Below the pieces are notes generated by a model, which had not been told where the DNA came from, made no database searches, and saw only the letters and a program-made list of their open reading frames with translations. Source: Chloroflexota bacterium (GTDB lineage Bacteria; Chloroflexota; Anaerolineae; Anaerolineales; Anaerolineaceae). Taken from it: 64,000 nucleotides of DNA. A program made the translations under genes and the position numbers. Positions 50,152 through 58,467 of the stretch are shown in pieces (positions within the stretch are counted from its first letter, which is position 1; every line of letters begins with the position of its first letter). The stretch is taken from contig JAAZNC010000008.1 of assembly GCA_012798455.1 (NCBI GenBank), positions 1 through 64,000 of the forward strand, given 5' to 3'.

Positions 50152-50382
50152 ATGAGTGATGTATTGAAAGGTGTAAAAGAAGTGATCGTGGATGTCCTGA
50201 AGGTCGATGAAAAAGATATCTCACTGGGAACAAGTTTTGTGGATGACCTAAAAGCTGATTCCATGGATCAATTCTTCCTCATCGACGGACTCTGTGAGAA
50301 ATTTGACCTGTCGATTTCTGATGAAGATGCCAGGAATATCAAGACTGTCAAAGATGCAGTTGACTTTATTGAAAAAAAGTAG
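50152..50382 (+). CDS. acpP: Acyl carrier protein
   Basis: 76 residues, acidic and helical. The phosphopantetheine serine is in DLKADSMDQFFLIDGL near residue 37 (DSM instead of the common DSL). The N-terminal VKEVIVDVLKVDEKDI and the C-terminal IKTVKDAVDFIEKK are typical. It carries fatty-acyl chains. It stands alone here, without fab genes, and converges on sucD. A GGAGG lies 7 nt before the ATG. Confidence 0.95.
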   Translation: MSDVLKGVKEVIVDVLKVDEKDISLGTSFVDDLKADSMDQFFLIDGLCEKFDLSISDEDARNIKTVKDAVDFIEKK

Positions 50383-50401
50383 CGCATCAAATTGATCTAT
50401 C

Positions 50402-51262
50402 TTAGAGAAGAGCAGGAATATCTTCTGGGTATTCCGCAACTTTGACACCAGCTTTTCTAAACAGTTCGATCTTTTGCATAGCGGAACCTGCTCTTCCTTC
50501 GATAATTGCACCTGCGTGTCCCATTCTCTTGCCTTTGGGGGCAGTTCTTCCAGCTATGTAGGCTACGACAGGTTTCGTCATTTCGGTGGCAATGTAATCA
50601 GCAGCAAGTTCTTCTTCTTTGCCACCAATCTCTCCGATCAAAATCACTTTTTCAGTATCTGCATCTTGATCAAACATTGAAAGGATATCGATAAAGCTTG
50701 ATCCGATAATAGCATCACCCCCGATTCCCACACAAGTGGACACTCCTTTTTCATTTTCTTTCAACGCATGCAATACTTCATATGTGAGCGTTCCTGAGCG
50801 AGATACGACCCCGATATTCCCGGGAAGGGCAATATTCCCGGGGATAATACCAACCTTTGCTTGTCCAGGGGTAATGATTCCTGGTGAGTTTGGACCAATC
50901 AGAATCGAATTAGAGGTTCTGAGAATGGATTTGATCTTCAACATGTCCATAGCGGGGATACCTTCTGTGATACATATGATCAATTCCATTTGCGATTCAA
51001 TTGCCTCATAAATAGCATCAAAGGAAAACTTTGCTGGGACAAAAATGACGCTCACATTCGCTCCAGTCGCCTTCACTGCGGTTTGAACCGTATCAAAGAT
51101 AGGGACCTTTTCATCCAAAACCCATTCCCCACCCTTGCCTGGTGTCACACCGGCAACAATGTTGGTACCATTCTCACGCATTTGCTCGCTATGGAACAAA
51201 CCTTCTTTACCAGTTATTCCCTGAACCAGCAGACGGGTTTCGCGATCGATGAGAATGCTCAT
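50402..51262 (-). CDS. sucD: Succinate-CoA ligase, alpha subunit
   Basis: 286 residues. It binds CoA and carries the phosphohistidine. [17 protein letters not shown] near residue 13, [35 protein letters not shown], and the active-site histidine in [18 protein letters not shown] near residue 245 are all visible. The ATG overlaps the end of sucC. Together they make ATP or GTP from succinyl-CoA, or run in reverse. Confidence 0.96.
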   Translation of the reverse strand: MSILIDRETRLLVQGITGKEGLFHSEQMRENGTNIVAGVTPGKGGEWVLDEKVPIFDTVQTAVKATGANVSVIFVPAKFSFDAIYEAIESQMELIICITEGIPAMDMLKIKSILRTSNSILIGPNSPGIITPGQAKVGIIPGNIALPGNIGVVSRSGTLTYEVLHALKENEKGVSTCVGIGGDAIIGSSFIDILSMFDQDADTEKVILIGEIGGKEEELAADYIATEMTKPVVAYIAGRTAPKGKRMGHAGAIIEGRAGSAMQKIELFRKAGVKVAEYPEDIPALL

Positions 51263-52404
51263 AATTTCTTCCCTACTACCAGGTTGATCGCCAATTGGGC
51301 TGCCTCAGTTAACGAATGCCCTACCGGTAATTTACGCTTTTCCAGGATCTTGTAACCTTCCTCGGCATTGGTACCCGCCAGGCGCACCACAATAGGTATT
51401 TTTATCTTTTTTTGTTCTTCCATGGCAATGGTAATGCCCTGTGCAATTTCATCGCAACGGGTTATTCCCCCAAAAATATTCACCAAGATTGCTGAAACTT
51501 TTTCATCCGACAACAAGATTCGAAACGCGGAAGATACCTTTTCTGCGCTGGCACCTCCCCCTATATCAAGGAAGTTTGCTGGTTCTCCACCTTTCAATTT
51601 CAATATATCCATGGTTGCCATCGCCAACCCCGCCCCATTTACCAGGCAACCGATATTACCCGGCATATGTATATACGAAATACCATATTTTTGTGCTTCG
51701 ATCTCGTAAGGATTTTCCATATCCAGATCGCGCAAGTCAGCCAATTCAGGATGCCGGAATAGCGCATTATCATCGATAGTCATCTTTCCATCCAGTGCCA
51801 TCAACCCATTCCCCTCTGAGATAACCAACGGATTGATTTCTACCAATGATGCATCATACGATTCATAGATTTCCCATAATGCATTGGCTATCTGAGTGAA
51901 TCTTCTCCAATGCTTTCTGGAAAGATCAATGGAAACTGCCAGGCAGCGGATCTGGAAATCGCACAAACCAACCAGTGGATCGATTTGAACACGTGAGACC
52001 TTCTCGGGAGCTTCTTCTGCCGTTTCTTCGATATCCATCCCTCCATAACTGGAAGCTATGATCACGGGAGACGCTTGCAACCGATCAGTGGCTATACCAA
52101 GGTAAAGTTCTTGCTGGATATCGACCGCTTCTTCAACCAGTACCTTGTGAATTGGAAATCCGTTGATTTCCATACCCATCATTTCAGTTGCGATTTCCTC
52201 AGCTTCATCCGGACTATTCGCCAATCGAATGCCACCCGCTTTACCTCTACCACCAACCAATACCTGGGCTTTAATCACAATCTTATCACCAAGATCTTCG
52301 GCTATCTGTTCAACATAACTTGCATTTAATGCGACTTGTCCTTTAGGGGTTGGGATTTCATACTTCGAGAAAATTTGTTTGACTTGATATTCTTGTATTT
52401 TCAT
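51259..52404 (-). CDS. sucC: Succinate-CoA ligase, beta subunit
   Basis: 381 residues with an ATP-grasp domain: [22 protein letters not shown] near residue 48, then [36 protein letters not shown] near residue 190-225. The C-terminal ligase domain shows [15 protein letters not shown] and [17 protein letters not shown]. It is the first gene of sucCD, with an extended -10 promoter upstream. Other TCA-cycle genes are not in the window. Confidence 0.96.
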   Translation of the reverse strand: MKIQEYQVKQIFSKYEIPTPKGQVALNASYVEQIAEDLGDKIVIKAQVLVGGRGKAGGIRLANSPDEAEEIATEMMGMEINGFPIHKVLVEEAVDIQQELYLGIATDRLQASPVIIASSYGGMDIEETAEEAPEKVSRVQIDPLVGLCDFQIRCLAVSIDLSRKHWRRFTQIANALWEIYESYDASLVEINPLVISEGNGLMALDGKMTIDDNALFRHPELADLRDLDMENPYEIEAQKYGISYIHMPGNIGCLVNGAGLAMATMDILKLKGGEPANFLDIGGGASAEKVSSAFRILLSDEKVSAILVNIFGGITRCDEIAQGITIAMEEQKKIKIPIVVRLAGTNAEEGYKILEKRKLPVGHSLTEAAQLAINLVVGKKL

Positions 52405-52442
52405 TTTAATTTTATTTTATGGAATGTTGCCCACCTTTTGGG

Positions 52443-52451
52443 ATTATAACA
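52443..52451 (-). promoter_or_regulatory. Extended -10 promoter of sucCD
   Basis: On the minus strand TGTTATAAT (hexamer 52448-52443) gives +1 near 52436 and a 31-nt leader to the sucC ATG. It lies directly after the T-tract of the terminator of the upstream SPFH gene. Confidence 0.6.
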
Positions 52452-52454
52452 TAG

Positions 52455-52492
52455 GCAAAGAAAAGAAAAAGCCCGATGAATATCACCGGGCT
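52455..52492 (-). terminator. Terminator of the SPFH operon
   Basis: On the minus strand AGCCCG (52492-52487) pairs with CGGGCT (52475-52470) around an 11-nt loop. A long T-rich run (TTTTTCTTTTCTTT in minus sense) follows. It ends the two-gene SPFH operon just before the sucC promoter. Confidence 0.85.
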
Positions 52493-52512
52493 CAAAGTCA
52501 CTTGATACTTCC

Positions 52513-53550
52513 CTACCCTTTGAGAAAGGATTCCAGAGCTTCTTTACTGATACGGTAAGCATTTCCAATTTTTCTTGCTTTCAATGAATTATCAGCAATA
52601 GCAGCTAGCACATCTTCTTCGGATACCCGCAAAATATTTGCCGCTTCTGCCGGGGTCATCACAGAAGGAATGCCAATCGGTACACTTTCAGGTGTAACAG
52701 AACTCTTTCCGGAATTTTTTAGCGATTCGGAGATCACATTTCCCAACCCCATACCAGCCCCGATGCCAGCGGTCAACCCTGCACCACCGCTTGGATTTTT
52801 GGCAGCATCGCGTAACGCATCGGCTGCTTGCAACTGAGTATAGGTATTCATATCTAGCATGCCCATTGCACGTAGTTCTTCTGCTGACTTGTCAGATGGT
52901 TTCAAATTGGCAATATAGAACGACTTGAGCGTCAAACCGATGGCAGCAAAATCATCCTGTGCTTTGGCGCGCACCCCAGCACTGACTTCTTCTGTCAAAC
53001 CAATCAGATCCAGCACAGATTTCTTTCCGGTTGTTTCCCCTAAAAGATCCTGCAGTTTTGAAAGCAGCATGGCTTTCAAACGGGATTCGATATCTTCCAT
53101 GCGGTACATACCCTGCGCTCCGACCAGTTGAGTGACCACCTGTTGCGAGTCCTTCACCTGGAAACTATAGGTGCCGAAACCCTGGATCAACGCAATACCC
53201 AGTCCAACTCCAGCATTGCGCACGATGATGGGTTGGGGTGTCCCCCATTTCTGATCAGCAAATTCTTTCTTAGAAACGTAGTAAACTTCGGCAGTGAAAG
53301 GAGTGCGATTATTGAAAGCTTTTCCTATCAGGTCAATCAATAGGGGAATATTAGCAGTTGTAATTGTATGCCTCCCCGGGCCTAAAACGTCCAAAGCTTT
53401 TCCATCACGAAAGAATACCACTTCTTGTGATTCACGGACAATCACCTGTGACCCAATACGAAGGTCAGCGACCCCCTGCTCTGGAAAACGATGAACGATT
53501 TCATCTTTCATCTCATTTGGGTATTCAACTACATCAAAAATTCTAGCCAT
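52513..53550 (-). CDS. SPFH-domain protein with C-terminal excisionase-type helix-turn-helix
   Basis: 345 residues. Residues about 20-245 are an SPFH/YdjI-like domain (virion-core-protein branch): RIGSQVIVRESQEVVFFRDGKALDVLGPGRHTI, PFTAEVYYVSKKEF, KWGTPQPI, then a helical YRMEDIESRLKAMLLSKLQDLL. A glycine-rich linker (PSGGAGLTAGIGAGMGLGN) follows. The last ~50 residues read MTPAEAANILRVSEEDVLAAIADNSLKARKIGNAYRI..., a clear HTH_17/excisionase-type fold. Related YdjI proteins usually end in a zinc ribbon. GGAGAAAT precedes the ATG. It is the second gene of an operon with a helical partner. The function is unknown. Confidence 0.85.
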   Translation of the reverse strand: MARIFDVVEYPNEMKDEIVHRFPEQGVADLRIGSQVIVRESQEVVFFRDGKALDVLGPGRHTITTANIPLLIDLIGKAFNNRTPFTAEVYYVSKKEFADQKWGTPQPIIVRNAGVGLGIALIQGFGTYSFQVKDSQQVVTQLVGAQGMYRMEDIESRLKAMLLSKLQDLLGETTGKKSVLDLIGLTEEVSAGVRAKAQDDFAAIGLTLKSFYIANLKPSDKSAEELRAMGMLDMNTYTQLQAADALRDAAKNPSGGAGLTAGIGAGMGLGNVISESLKNSGKSSVTPESVPIGIPSVMTPAEAANILRVSEEDVLAAIADNSLKARKIGNAYRISKEALESFLKG

Positions 53551-53592
53551 TATATTTCTCCATTTATGGTTATTCAGTTATTTACTGATTTA

Positions 53593-54126
53593 TTAACTTT
53601 CGCCTTCACCACTGAGTGAAAGGATCACTTCTTTGCGTTTTTCAAAGGTATCAATGCAGCTTTGAGCCAGGCTAACCAGATTTCGGATCGATGCCGGTAA
53701 GCCATCTGTTCCGACCGAACTTTGAATATTATCAATGGCATTAGCAACTTCATCTCCCAGATCAAGGAAATGCAGATCGTATTCATAGATGGCAGCTAAT
53801 TCTTCTTGTTTCACTTTGATCGCGTCAAAGAAACCAGCATAGCCATAGGCAGCATTTTTAATCCGGTCAATGAACTGGCGCAATTTAATGGCAGCAGCCT
53901 CGATATCACCAACCACTTCGATTCCACCCTCAGAGATAAAAGATCGTTGTATTTCTGATGTCCGCTGCCATAAACTCTCAAACTGTGTAGCAATGGTTTC
54001 TCTTAAAAGCTTATCTGCAGATCGCCGATTGCTGCGTTCTGCATAGCCGTTGAAACCGGGAATCTTTCCGAGAATTTTCTTGAAGAAATCTTGTTCATCG
54101 GTCACACGCTGATAATAATCCGTCAT
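53593..54126 (-). CDS. Helical protein of unknown function, partner of the SPFH gene
   Basis: 177 residues, no transmembrane segment and no signal. It is almost entirely predicted helix with coiled-coil character, for example ADKLLRETIATQFESLWQRT, AAIKLRQFIDRIKNAAYGY and SLAQSCIDTFEKRKEVI. Near the N-terminus a short FFKKILGKIPGFNGYAERSNRR motif could be amphipathic. I do not recognise a named family. GGAGGAAAAA precedes the ATG at 54126. The SPFH gene follows 42 bp downstream, so a joint role, perhaps as scaffold and regulator, is likely but unproven. Confidence 0.75.
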   Translation of the reverse strand: MTDYYQRVTDEQDFFKKILGKIPGFNGYAERSNRRSADKLLRETIATQFESLWQRTSEIQRSFISEGGIEVVGDIEAAAIKLRQFIDRIKNAAYGYAGFFDAIKVKQEELAAIYEYDLHFLDLGDEVANAIDNIQSSVGTDGLPASIRNLVSLAQSCIDTFEKRKEVILSLSGEGES

Positions 54127-54205
54127 TTTTTCCTCCACAAATTCATTTATCTTATCTTTAAATATTATATATTTCTTTTTATAATACGTAATCTATATAG
54201 ATAAG

Positions 54206-54233
54206 TTGCGTAATACTGTTTTTACGTTATACT
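54206..54233 (+). promoter_or_regulatory. Promoter of the small pilin-like gene
   Basis: TTGCGT (54206-54211), a 16-bp spacer, and TATACT (54228-54233). Predicted +1 is near 54240, about 15 nt before the ATG at 54255, with GAGAG as a weak ribosome-binding site. Confidence 0.5.
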
Positions 54234-54254
54234 GGAAAAAGAGAGATTTCTATC

Positions 54255-54410
54255 ATGAAAAGTTCATCTGATTTCGAAGCGAAAGGCATTATTGAATATA
54301 TACTCATCGCCATCTTGATCATTTTGATCGTGCGTGTTTTGTATAATCTGTTAGGTCCCGCAGTAAAAGCGTTTATCGAAAATTTGTTAGAATCGGTTTC
54401 AACTTCTTAA
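54255..54410 (+). CDS. Flp/Fap-like small pilin or single-span membrane peptide
   Basis: 51 residues. A short hydrophilic leader ends in Gly, then IIEYILIAILIILIVRVLYNLL forms one hydrophobic helix, followed by GPAVKAFIENLLESVSTS. The pattern G-x-x-E-Y before a helix and LLGPA after it is that of Flp-type pilins (class G-LVEY...LLGP). No prepilin peptidase, tad or cpa genes lie in the window, so it is an orphan. It has its own promoter and is shorter than most annotation cut-offs. Alternative: an unrelated small membrane peptide. Confidence 0.6.
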   Translation: MKSSSDFEAKGIIEYILIAILIILIVRVLYNLLGPAVKAFIENLLESVSTS

Positions 54411-54469
54411 ATTCAACAATAATGATGTATGATATTAAGTAAGAGTCTGGATCAACGAGAGAAAGTGAG

Positions 54470-55216
54470 ATGCAGGTAGCCCTACATAAAAATTCACAAT
54501 GGCTAAAAGCATATTCTCTTGCCTGGAAGTTCGTTGACCTTGTTTATCCCCCTCAGTGTATTCAATGTAAGAAAATTGGCTATAGGATTTGCCCAACCTG
54601 CTGGCAACAGCGTATTTATTTTTCCGAAAAGATCTGCGCTGTTTGTGGCTCTCCACTGCAAGAAAATTCAATATGCCTAGGATGTGCAACTGAATCCCAA
54701 AGATTTGAAAAAATCCGATCATTAGGACCATACCAGGGGATCTTACGAAGTTTCATTCTTGCCATGAAATTCAAACGTGATCTTGGCTTACCCGAGTTGA
54801 TCCTGCCAGACCTAGTTGCCCTCATCGAAAAATCAGGTTTTCCTGTTGATTGTCTTATTCCGGTTCCTTTGAGCAAAAAGCGTTTAAAACAGCGTGGTTA
54901 CAATCAAGTTGTATTGTGGGGAATCCCATTAGGAAAGGTACTTGGCATTCCCTTCAATACAACCATTCTTACCCAAACTAAAGAAACAGCTTCTCAGGTT
55001 TCCCTTTCCGCAGAAGAGCGCTGGAAAAACATCCGCGGCGCCTTTTCTGTAGATATTGACCAAGTAGAAGGAAAGGATATTTTAATTCTGGATGATGTGA
55101 TCACCACTGGGGCGACATTAGATGAATGTGCCCGGGTGTTAAGAAAGGCAGGTGCAAGGAAAATATCGGCTTTGACCATTGCTCGATCAACCATCAAAAA
55201 TCATCACCCACAATAA
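54470..55216 (+). CDS. comF: ComF family protein (phosphoribosyltransferase-like)
   Basis: 248 residues. The N-terminal zinc ribbon has CIQCKKIGYRICPTCW and CAVCGSPL...CLGC. The C-terminal type I PRT fold has KKRLKQRGYNQVVLWG and the PRPP motif DILILDDVITTGATLDECA near residue 205. ComF proteins are linked to DNA uptake and to genome maintenance; many non-competent bacteria have one. It starts 59 bp after the pilin-like gene and is followed 10 bp later by hpf, with which it is probably cotranscribed. Confidence 0.92.
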   Translation: MQVALHKNSQWLKAYSLAWKFVDLVYPPQCIQCKKIGYRICPTCWQQRIYFSEKICAVCGSPLQENSICLGCATESQRFEKIRSLGPYQGILRSFILAMKFKRDLGLPELILPDLVALIEKSGFPVDCLIPVPLSKKRLKQRGYNQVVLWGIPLGKVLGIPFNTTILTQTKETASQVSLSAEERWKNIRGAFSVDIDQVEGKDILILDDVITTGATLDECARVLRKAGARKISALTIARSTIKNHHPQ

Positions 55217-55226
55217 GGAGGTACGT

Positions 55227-55784
55227 ATGTCTGAAAAACCCGAGATCTTTGTGAAGAATCTGACATTAACAGATGATCTACAAGACTATGTGACCAAGAA
55301 AACAAAAAAAATGAATCGATACCTTAAAACGGTTGACGAAATTCGTGTTGATCTATCTTACGCAAAAACCGCCCGGGAATCTAACAATCGCTTCATCGCT
55401 CAGATCACATTACGAGGAAAAGGGTTCATCTTGCGTGCTGAAGAAAGAGCAGAAGATATGAATGCAGCGATTGATCTGGTGATCGATAAGATTCAACGCC
55501 AGATTGAACGTTATAAAGGGAAAAAGTATCTGAAACGGGCTGAATCCACCAGTACCGCTGAAATGACTTCAGAAATGGTAAATGCGGAATCCAATAGCGA
55601 TCTCATTGCCCGTAGAAAAACCTTCACACTGATTCCGATGGATGAATGTGAGGCGATCGAACAAATGACATTACTTGGGCACGAGGATTTCTTTATTTTT
55701 TACAATGCCAACACTAACAAGATCAATGTCTTGTATAAACGCCGCGATGGGACCTATGGACTGATCATCCCTGAAATAGGCTAG
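55227..55784 (+). CDS. hpf: Long-form ribosome hibernation promoting factor
   Basis: 185 residues. The N-terminal ~100 residues form the RaiA/HPF domain (NLTLTDDLQDYVTKKTKKMNRYL, then ERAEDMNAAIDLVIDKIQRQIERYKGK). The C-terminal ~60 residues (RRKTFTLIPMDECEAIEQM, then KINVLYKRRDGTYGLIIPEIG) are the dimerisation domain of long HPF, which joins two ribosomes into a 100S particle. The ATG at 55227 follows AAGGAGG; an open extension upstream covers that site and is discarded. Confidence 0.95.
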   Translation: MSEKPEIFVKNLTLTDDLQDYVTKKTKKMNRYLKTVDEIRVDLSYAKTARESNNRFIAQITLRGKGFILRAEERAEDMNAAIDLVIDKIQRQIERYKGKKYLKRAESTSTAEMTSEMVNAESNSDLIARRKTFTLIPMDECEAIEQMTLLGHEDFFIFYNANTNKINVLYKRRDGTYGLIIPEIG

Positions 55785-55851
55785 CCTTTATCGAATTGTC
55801 GTTTGCATGCTATAATCTCACCGATTATTTAATTCACTACAAGGTGCAGGT

Positions 55852-56415
55852 ATGATTGATGTAAACGAACTTAGAAAAGGTGTGACATTTCAGATCGACA
55901 ATGATATTTACAAGGTCTTGGATTACCACCACAATAAACCGGGGAGAGGTGCGGCTACGATTCGCATCAAAGCTCGTAATTTGCGAACCGGAACTACTAT
56001 CGAAAAGACCTTTGGTTCTGGAGAAAGGGTTCAGGATATTCGTTTGGAATATCACACAGTACAATTCCTTTATTCTGATGGCGACCTCTACTACTTCATG
56101 GATACTGAGACCTTTGAACAACCGGGTATCGGCAAGGAGCTATTGGGTGACAATATAGCTTACCTTAAGGAAGGTACAGAGGTTAAGCTGACATATTTCG
56201 GCACTGAACCAATTGATGTTGAGATGCCCACCACAGTAGATTTTAAAGTCATCGAGTCTGAAGCAGCTGTTAGGGGCGACACTGCTACTGGTGTTAGTAA
56301 AAAGGTAAAGGTTGATACGGGTTTTGAATTCAGTGTGCCAGCTTTCATCAATAACGGTGACATCATCAGAGTCGATACAAGAACTGGCGAATATGTAACA
56401 CGTGTTCAGAATTAA
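55852..56415 (+). CDS. efp: Translation elongation factor P, arginine-type
   Basis: 187 residues, normal three-domain EF-P. It relieves ribosome stalling at polyproline. The tip of domain I reads HHNKPGRGAATIRIK, so position 32 is Arg instead of the more common Lys. Arg32 EF-Ps in some proteobacteria are rhamnosylated by EarP; here the modifying enzyme, if any, is not in the window. Later blocks TFGSGERVQDI, FMDTETFEQ and the C-terminal VDTGFEFSVPAFINNGDIIRVDTRTGEYVTRV are typical. AGGTGCAGGT precedes the ATG. Confidence 0.97.
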   Translation: MIDVNELRKGVTFQIDNDIYKVLDYHHNKPGRGAATIRIKARNLRTGTTIEKTFGSGERVQDIRLEYHTVQFLYSDGDLYYFMDTETFEQPGIGKELLGDNIAYLKEGTEVKLTYFGTEPIDVEMPTTVDFKVIESEAAVRGDTATGVSKKVKVDTGFEFSVPAFINNGDIIRVDTRTGEYVTRVQN

Positions 56416-56437
56416 TATTATATACCCCCCAACATAG

Positions 56438-56463
56438 AATCCCACAGAAATGTGGGATTTTCA
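56438..56463 (+). terminator. Terminator of efp
   Basis: A 9-bp perfect stem, AATCCCACA (56438-56446) and TGTGGGATT (56451-56459), has a GAAA tetraloop and a short T-rich tail. Confidence 0.88.
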
Positions 56464-56528
56464 TTTATATATGAAATCTCTTAATAATATGGCAAATGAA
56501 TGCTTTATAGATTATGTTAATGAATGAT

Positions 56529-56537
56529 TGGTATAAT
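56529..56537 (+). promoter_or_regulatory. Extended -10 promoter of ftsH
   Basis: TGGTATAAT (hexamer 56532-56537). Predicted +1 is near 56544, which falls inside a perfect 14-bp palindrome. The leader to the GTG start is about 26 nt and contains GGAGG. Confidence 0.6.
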
Positions 56538-56540
56538 CTC

Positions 56541-56554
56541 ACATGAATTCATGT
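56541..56554. promoter_or_regulatory. Perfect 14-bp palindrome at the ftsH transcription start
   Basis: ACATGAATTCATGT is identical to its reverse complement and begins 3 bp after the -10 hexamer. A dimeric repressor bound there would block initiation. No candidate protein is encoded next to it. Confidence 0.45.
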
Positions 56555-56569
56555 AATATGGAGGTTTAG

Positions 56570-58429
56570 GTGAAACCTAGTTTTCAAACTAATTTTGTAT
56601 ATCTGTTAATTCTCGTTGCAATACTTGCAATGGTTTTCTTAAATTTTAATAATGTCAATGCTACCAGTGAGATATCAATCAATGAGTTAGCTTCACAAAT
56701 TCAAGCAGGGCAAATTTCGAAAATTGTCGAAGATGATAATTCGCTAACCATCGTTACGACTGACCAGCAGGAATTCACATCTACTAAAGAGAGCAATTCC
56801 ACTTTAGTTGAACAGTTGATTCACTATGGTGTGACCGCCGAAGACCTACAATCTTCAACTCTATCCATTCAAATTAAACAACCTGGTTTGTGGACCAGTT
56901 TGTTATCACTCTTGAGCTACTTACTACCCTTCCTGTTCATTGCTATCGCTTTCTTCTTCATTTTCAGACAGGCACAAGGTAGTAATAATTCAGCCATGGC
57001 GTTTGGAAAATCAAGAGCAAGAATGTTCAGCGGTGATAAACCGAAGGTCACTTTTGCGGATGTGGCTGGGGTGGACGAAGCTAAAGAGGAACTGCAGGAA
57101 GTCGTTGAATTTCTACGAGAACCGCAGAAGTTCATTTCCCTCGGAGCACGTATTCCCAAAGGTGTCTTGCTGGTTGGACCTCCTGGAGGAGGAAAGACCC
57201 TTCTAGCAAAAGCAGTCTCAGGAGAAGCCGGTGTGCCTTTTTTCTCGATTTCCGGTTCAGAATTTGTTGAAATGTTCGTAGGTGTTGGTGCCAGCCGTGT
57301 ACGTGACCTATTTGACCAAGCTAAAAAGCATTCCCCCTGCATCGTTTTCATTGATGAAATCGATGCGGTTGGTCGCCACCGTGGAGCAGGATTGGGTGGC
57401 AGTCACGACGAACGAGAACAGACCCTGAACCAGATGCTGGTTGAAATGGATGGCTTTGATACCGATACAAACGTGATCATTATGGCTGCTACAAATCGTC
57501 CAGATATCCTCGATCCGGCATTGATGCGCCCCGGTCGTTTTGACCGTCGCGTAGTGCTTGATCGACCGGATGTCCGTGGAAGAGAAGCTATCTTGAAAGT
57601 GCATGTCCGTGGAAAACCAATCGCTAAAGATGTTGATCTATCTGTCTTGGCTAAAGGAACACCTGGTTTTGTGGGGGCGGATATTGAAAACCTTGTTAAT
57701 GAAGCCGCAATCTTGGCAGCACGCCATAATAAGAAAACCATTGACCAGATCGATTTTGAAGAAGCCATTGAACGTGTCATTGCGGGACCACAACGCAAGA
57801 GTCGGCTAATCCACGAAGACGAAAAACGTATCATCGCTTATCATGAAGCTGGTCATGCCATCGTTATTGCCTCCCTGCCTGAAGCTGATTTGGTACATAA
57901 GATATCGATCATTTCCCGTGGTATGGCTGCAGGTTATACCATTGCTCTACCCGATGATGATCACTCACTTACCTCTCGGAAGAAGATTATGGCAGAAATG
58001 ACCGGATTGTTAGGTGGTCGCGCTGCGGAAGAATTGATCTTTAACGACATCACTTCCGGCGCTTCTAACGACATTGAAAATGTAACCAAATTAGCTCGTA
58101 AGATGGTGACTCGTTTGGGAATGAGTGCTGATCTTGGACCAATGGTCTACGGGCAAAAAGACGAATTAGTCTTCTTGGGTCGCGAAATCGGTGAACAGCG
58201 TGATTATTCAGAAGCTATCGCTGAAAAGATCGATGCAGAAGTACAGAAACTGGTCGAACAAGCCTATGTAGAAGCAAAGAATATTCTAAAAAAATACCGA
58301 AAACAACTTGAAGCGGTTGCAACTAAACTACTTGAAGTGGAGACTCTCAGCAAAGCTGAATTTGAAGCCATCTTCCCTCCCCCGGTAGAGAAAAATAATG
58401 GCGGAATTCCGCAATTAGCTAAAGCGTAA
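56570..58429 (+). CDS. ftsH: ATP-dependent zinc metalloprotease FtsH
   Basis: 619 residues. Two membrane helices (residues about 7-27 and 108-130) flank a small periplasmic domain. The AAA+ domain has Walker [15 protein letters not shown] near residue 205 (Gly where Thr is usual), Walker [16 protein letters not shown], and the [22 protein letters not shown]. The zinc site is AYHEAGHAI near residue 425. It degrades membrane and short-lived cytosolic proteins. The start is GTG at 56570, with GGAGG 5 nt upstream. Confidence 0.97.
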   Translation: MKPSFQTNFVYLLILVAILAMVFLNFNNVNATSEISINELASQIQAGQISKIVEDDNSLTIVTTDQQEFTSTKESNSTLVEQLIHYGVTAEDLQSSTLSIQIKQPGLWTSLLSLLSYLLPFLFIAIAFFFIFRQAQGSNNSAMAFGKSRARMFSGDKPKVTFADVAGVDEAKEELQEVVEFLREPQKFISLGARIPKGVLLVGPPGGGKTLLAKAVSGEAGVPFFSISGSEFVEMFVGVGASRVRDLFDQAKKHSPCIVFIDEIDAVGRHRGAGLGGSHDEREQTLNQMLVEMDGFDTDTNVIIMAATNRPDILDPALMRPGRFDRRVVLDRPDVRGREAILKVHVRGKPIAKDVDLSVLAKGTPGFVGADIENLVNEAAILAARHNKKTIDQIDFEEAIERVIAGPQRKSRLIHEDEKRIIAYHEAGHAIVIASLPEADLVHKISIISRGMAAGYTIALPDDDHSLTSRKKIMAEMTGLLGGRAAEELIFNDITSGASNDIENVTKLARKMVTRLGMSADLGPMVYGQKDELVFLGREIGEQRDYSEAIAEKIDAEVQKLVEQAYVEAKNILKKYRKQLEAVATKLLEVETLSKAEFEAIFPPPVEKNNGGIPQLAKA

Positions 58430-58436
58430 AAAAGAG

Positions 58437-58467
58437 AAAGGTCTTGATTGGCTCAAGACCTTTTTTC
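58437..58467. terminator. Bidirectional terminator between ftsH and the acyl-CoA ligase gene
   Basis: A 10-bp perfect stem, AAAGGTCTTG (58437-58446) and CAAGACCTTT (58454-58463), has T runs on the plus strand and A-rich flanks that supply T on the minus strand. Confidence 0.92.

Noticed and set aside
50072..50233. Possible 54-codon N-terminal extension of fni
   Set aside because: The extension has no similarity to isopentenyl diphosphate isomerase, lies antisense to the well-supported acyl carrier protein gene, and the family N-terminus begins at 50071.
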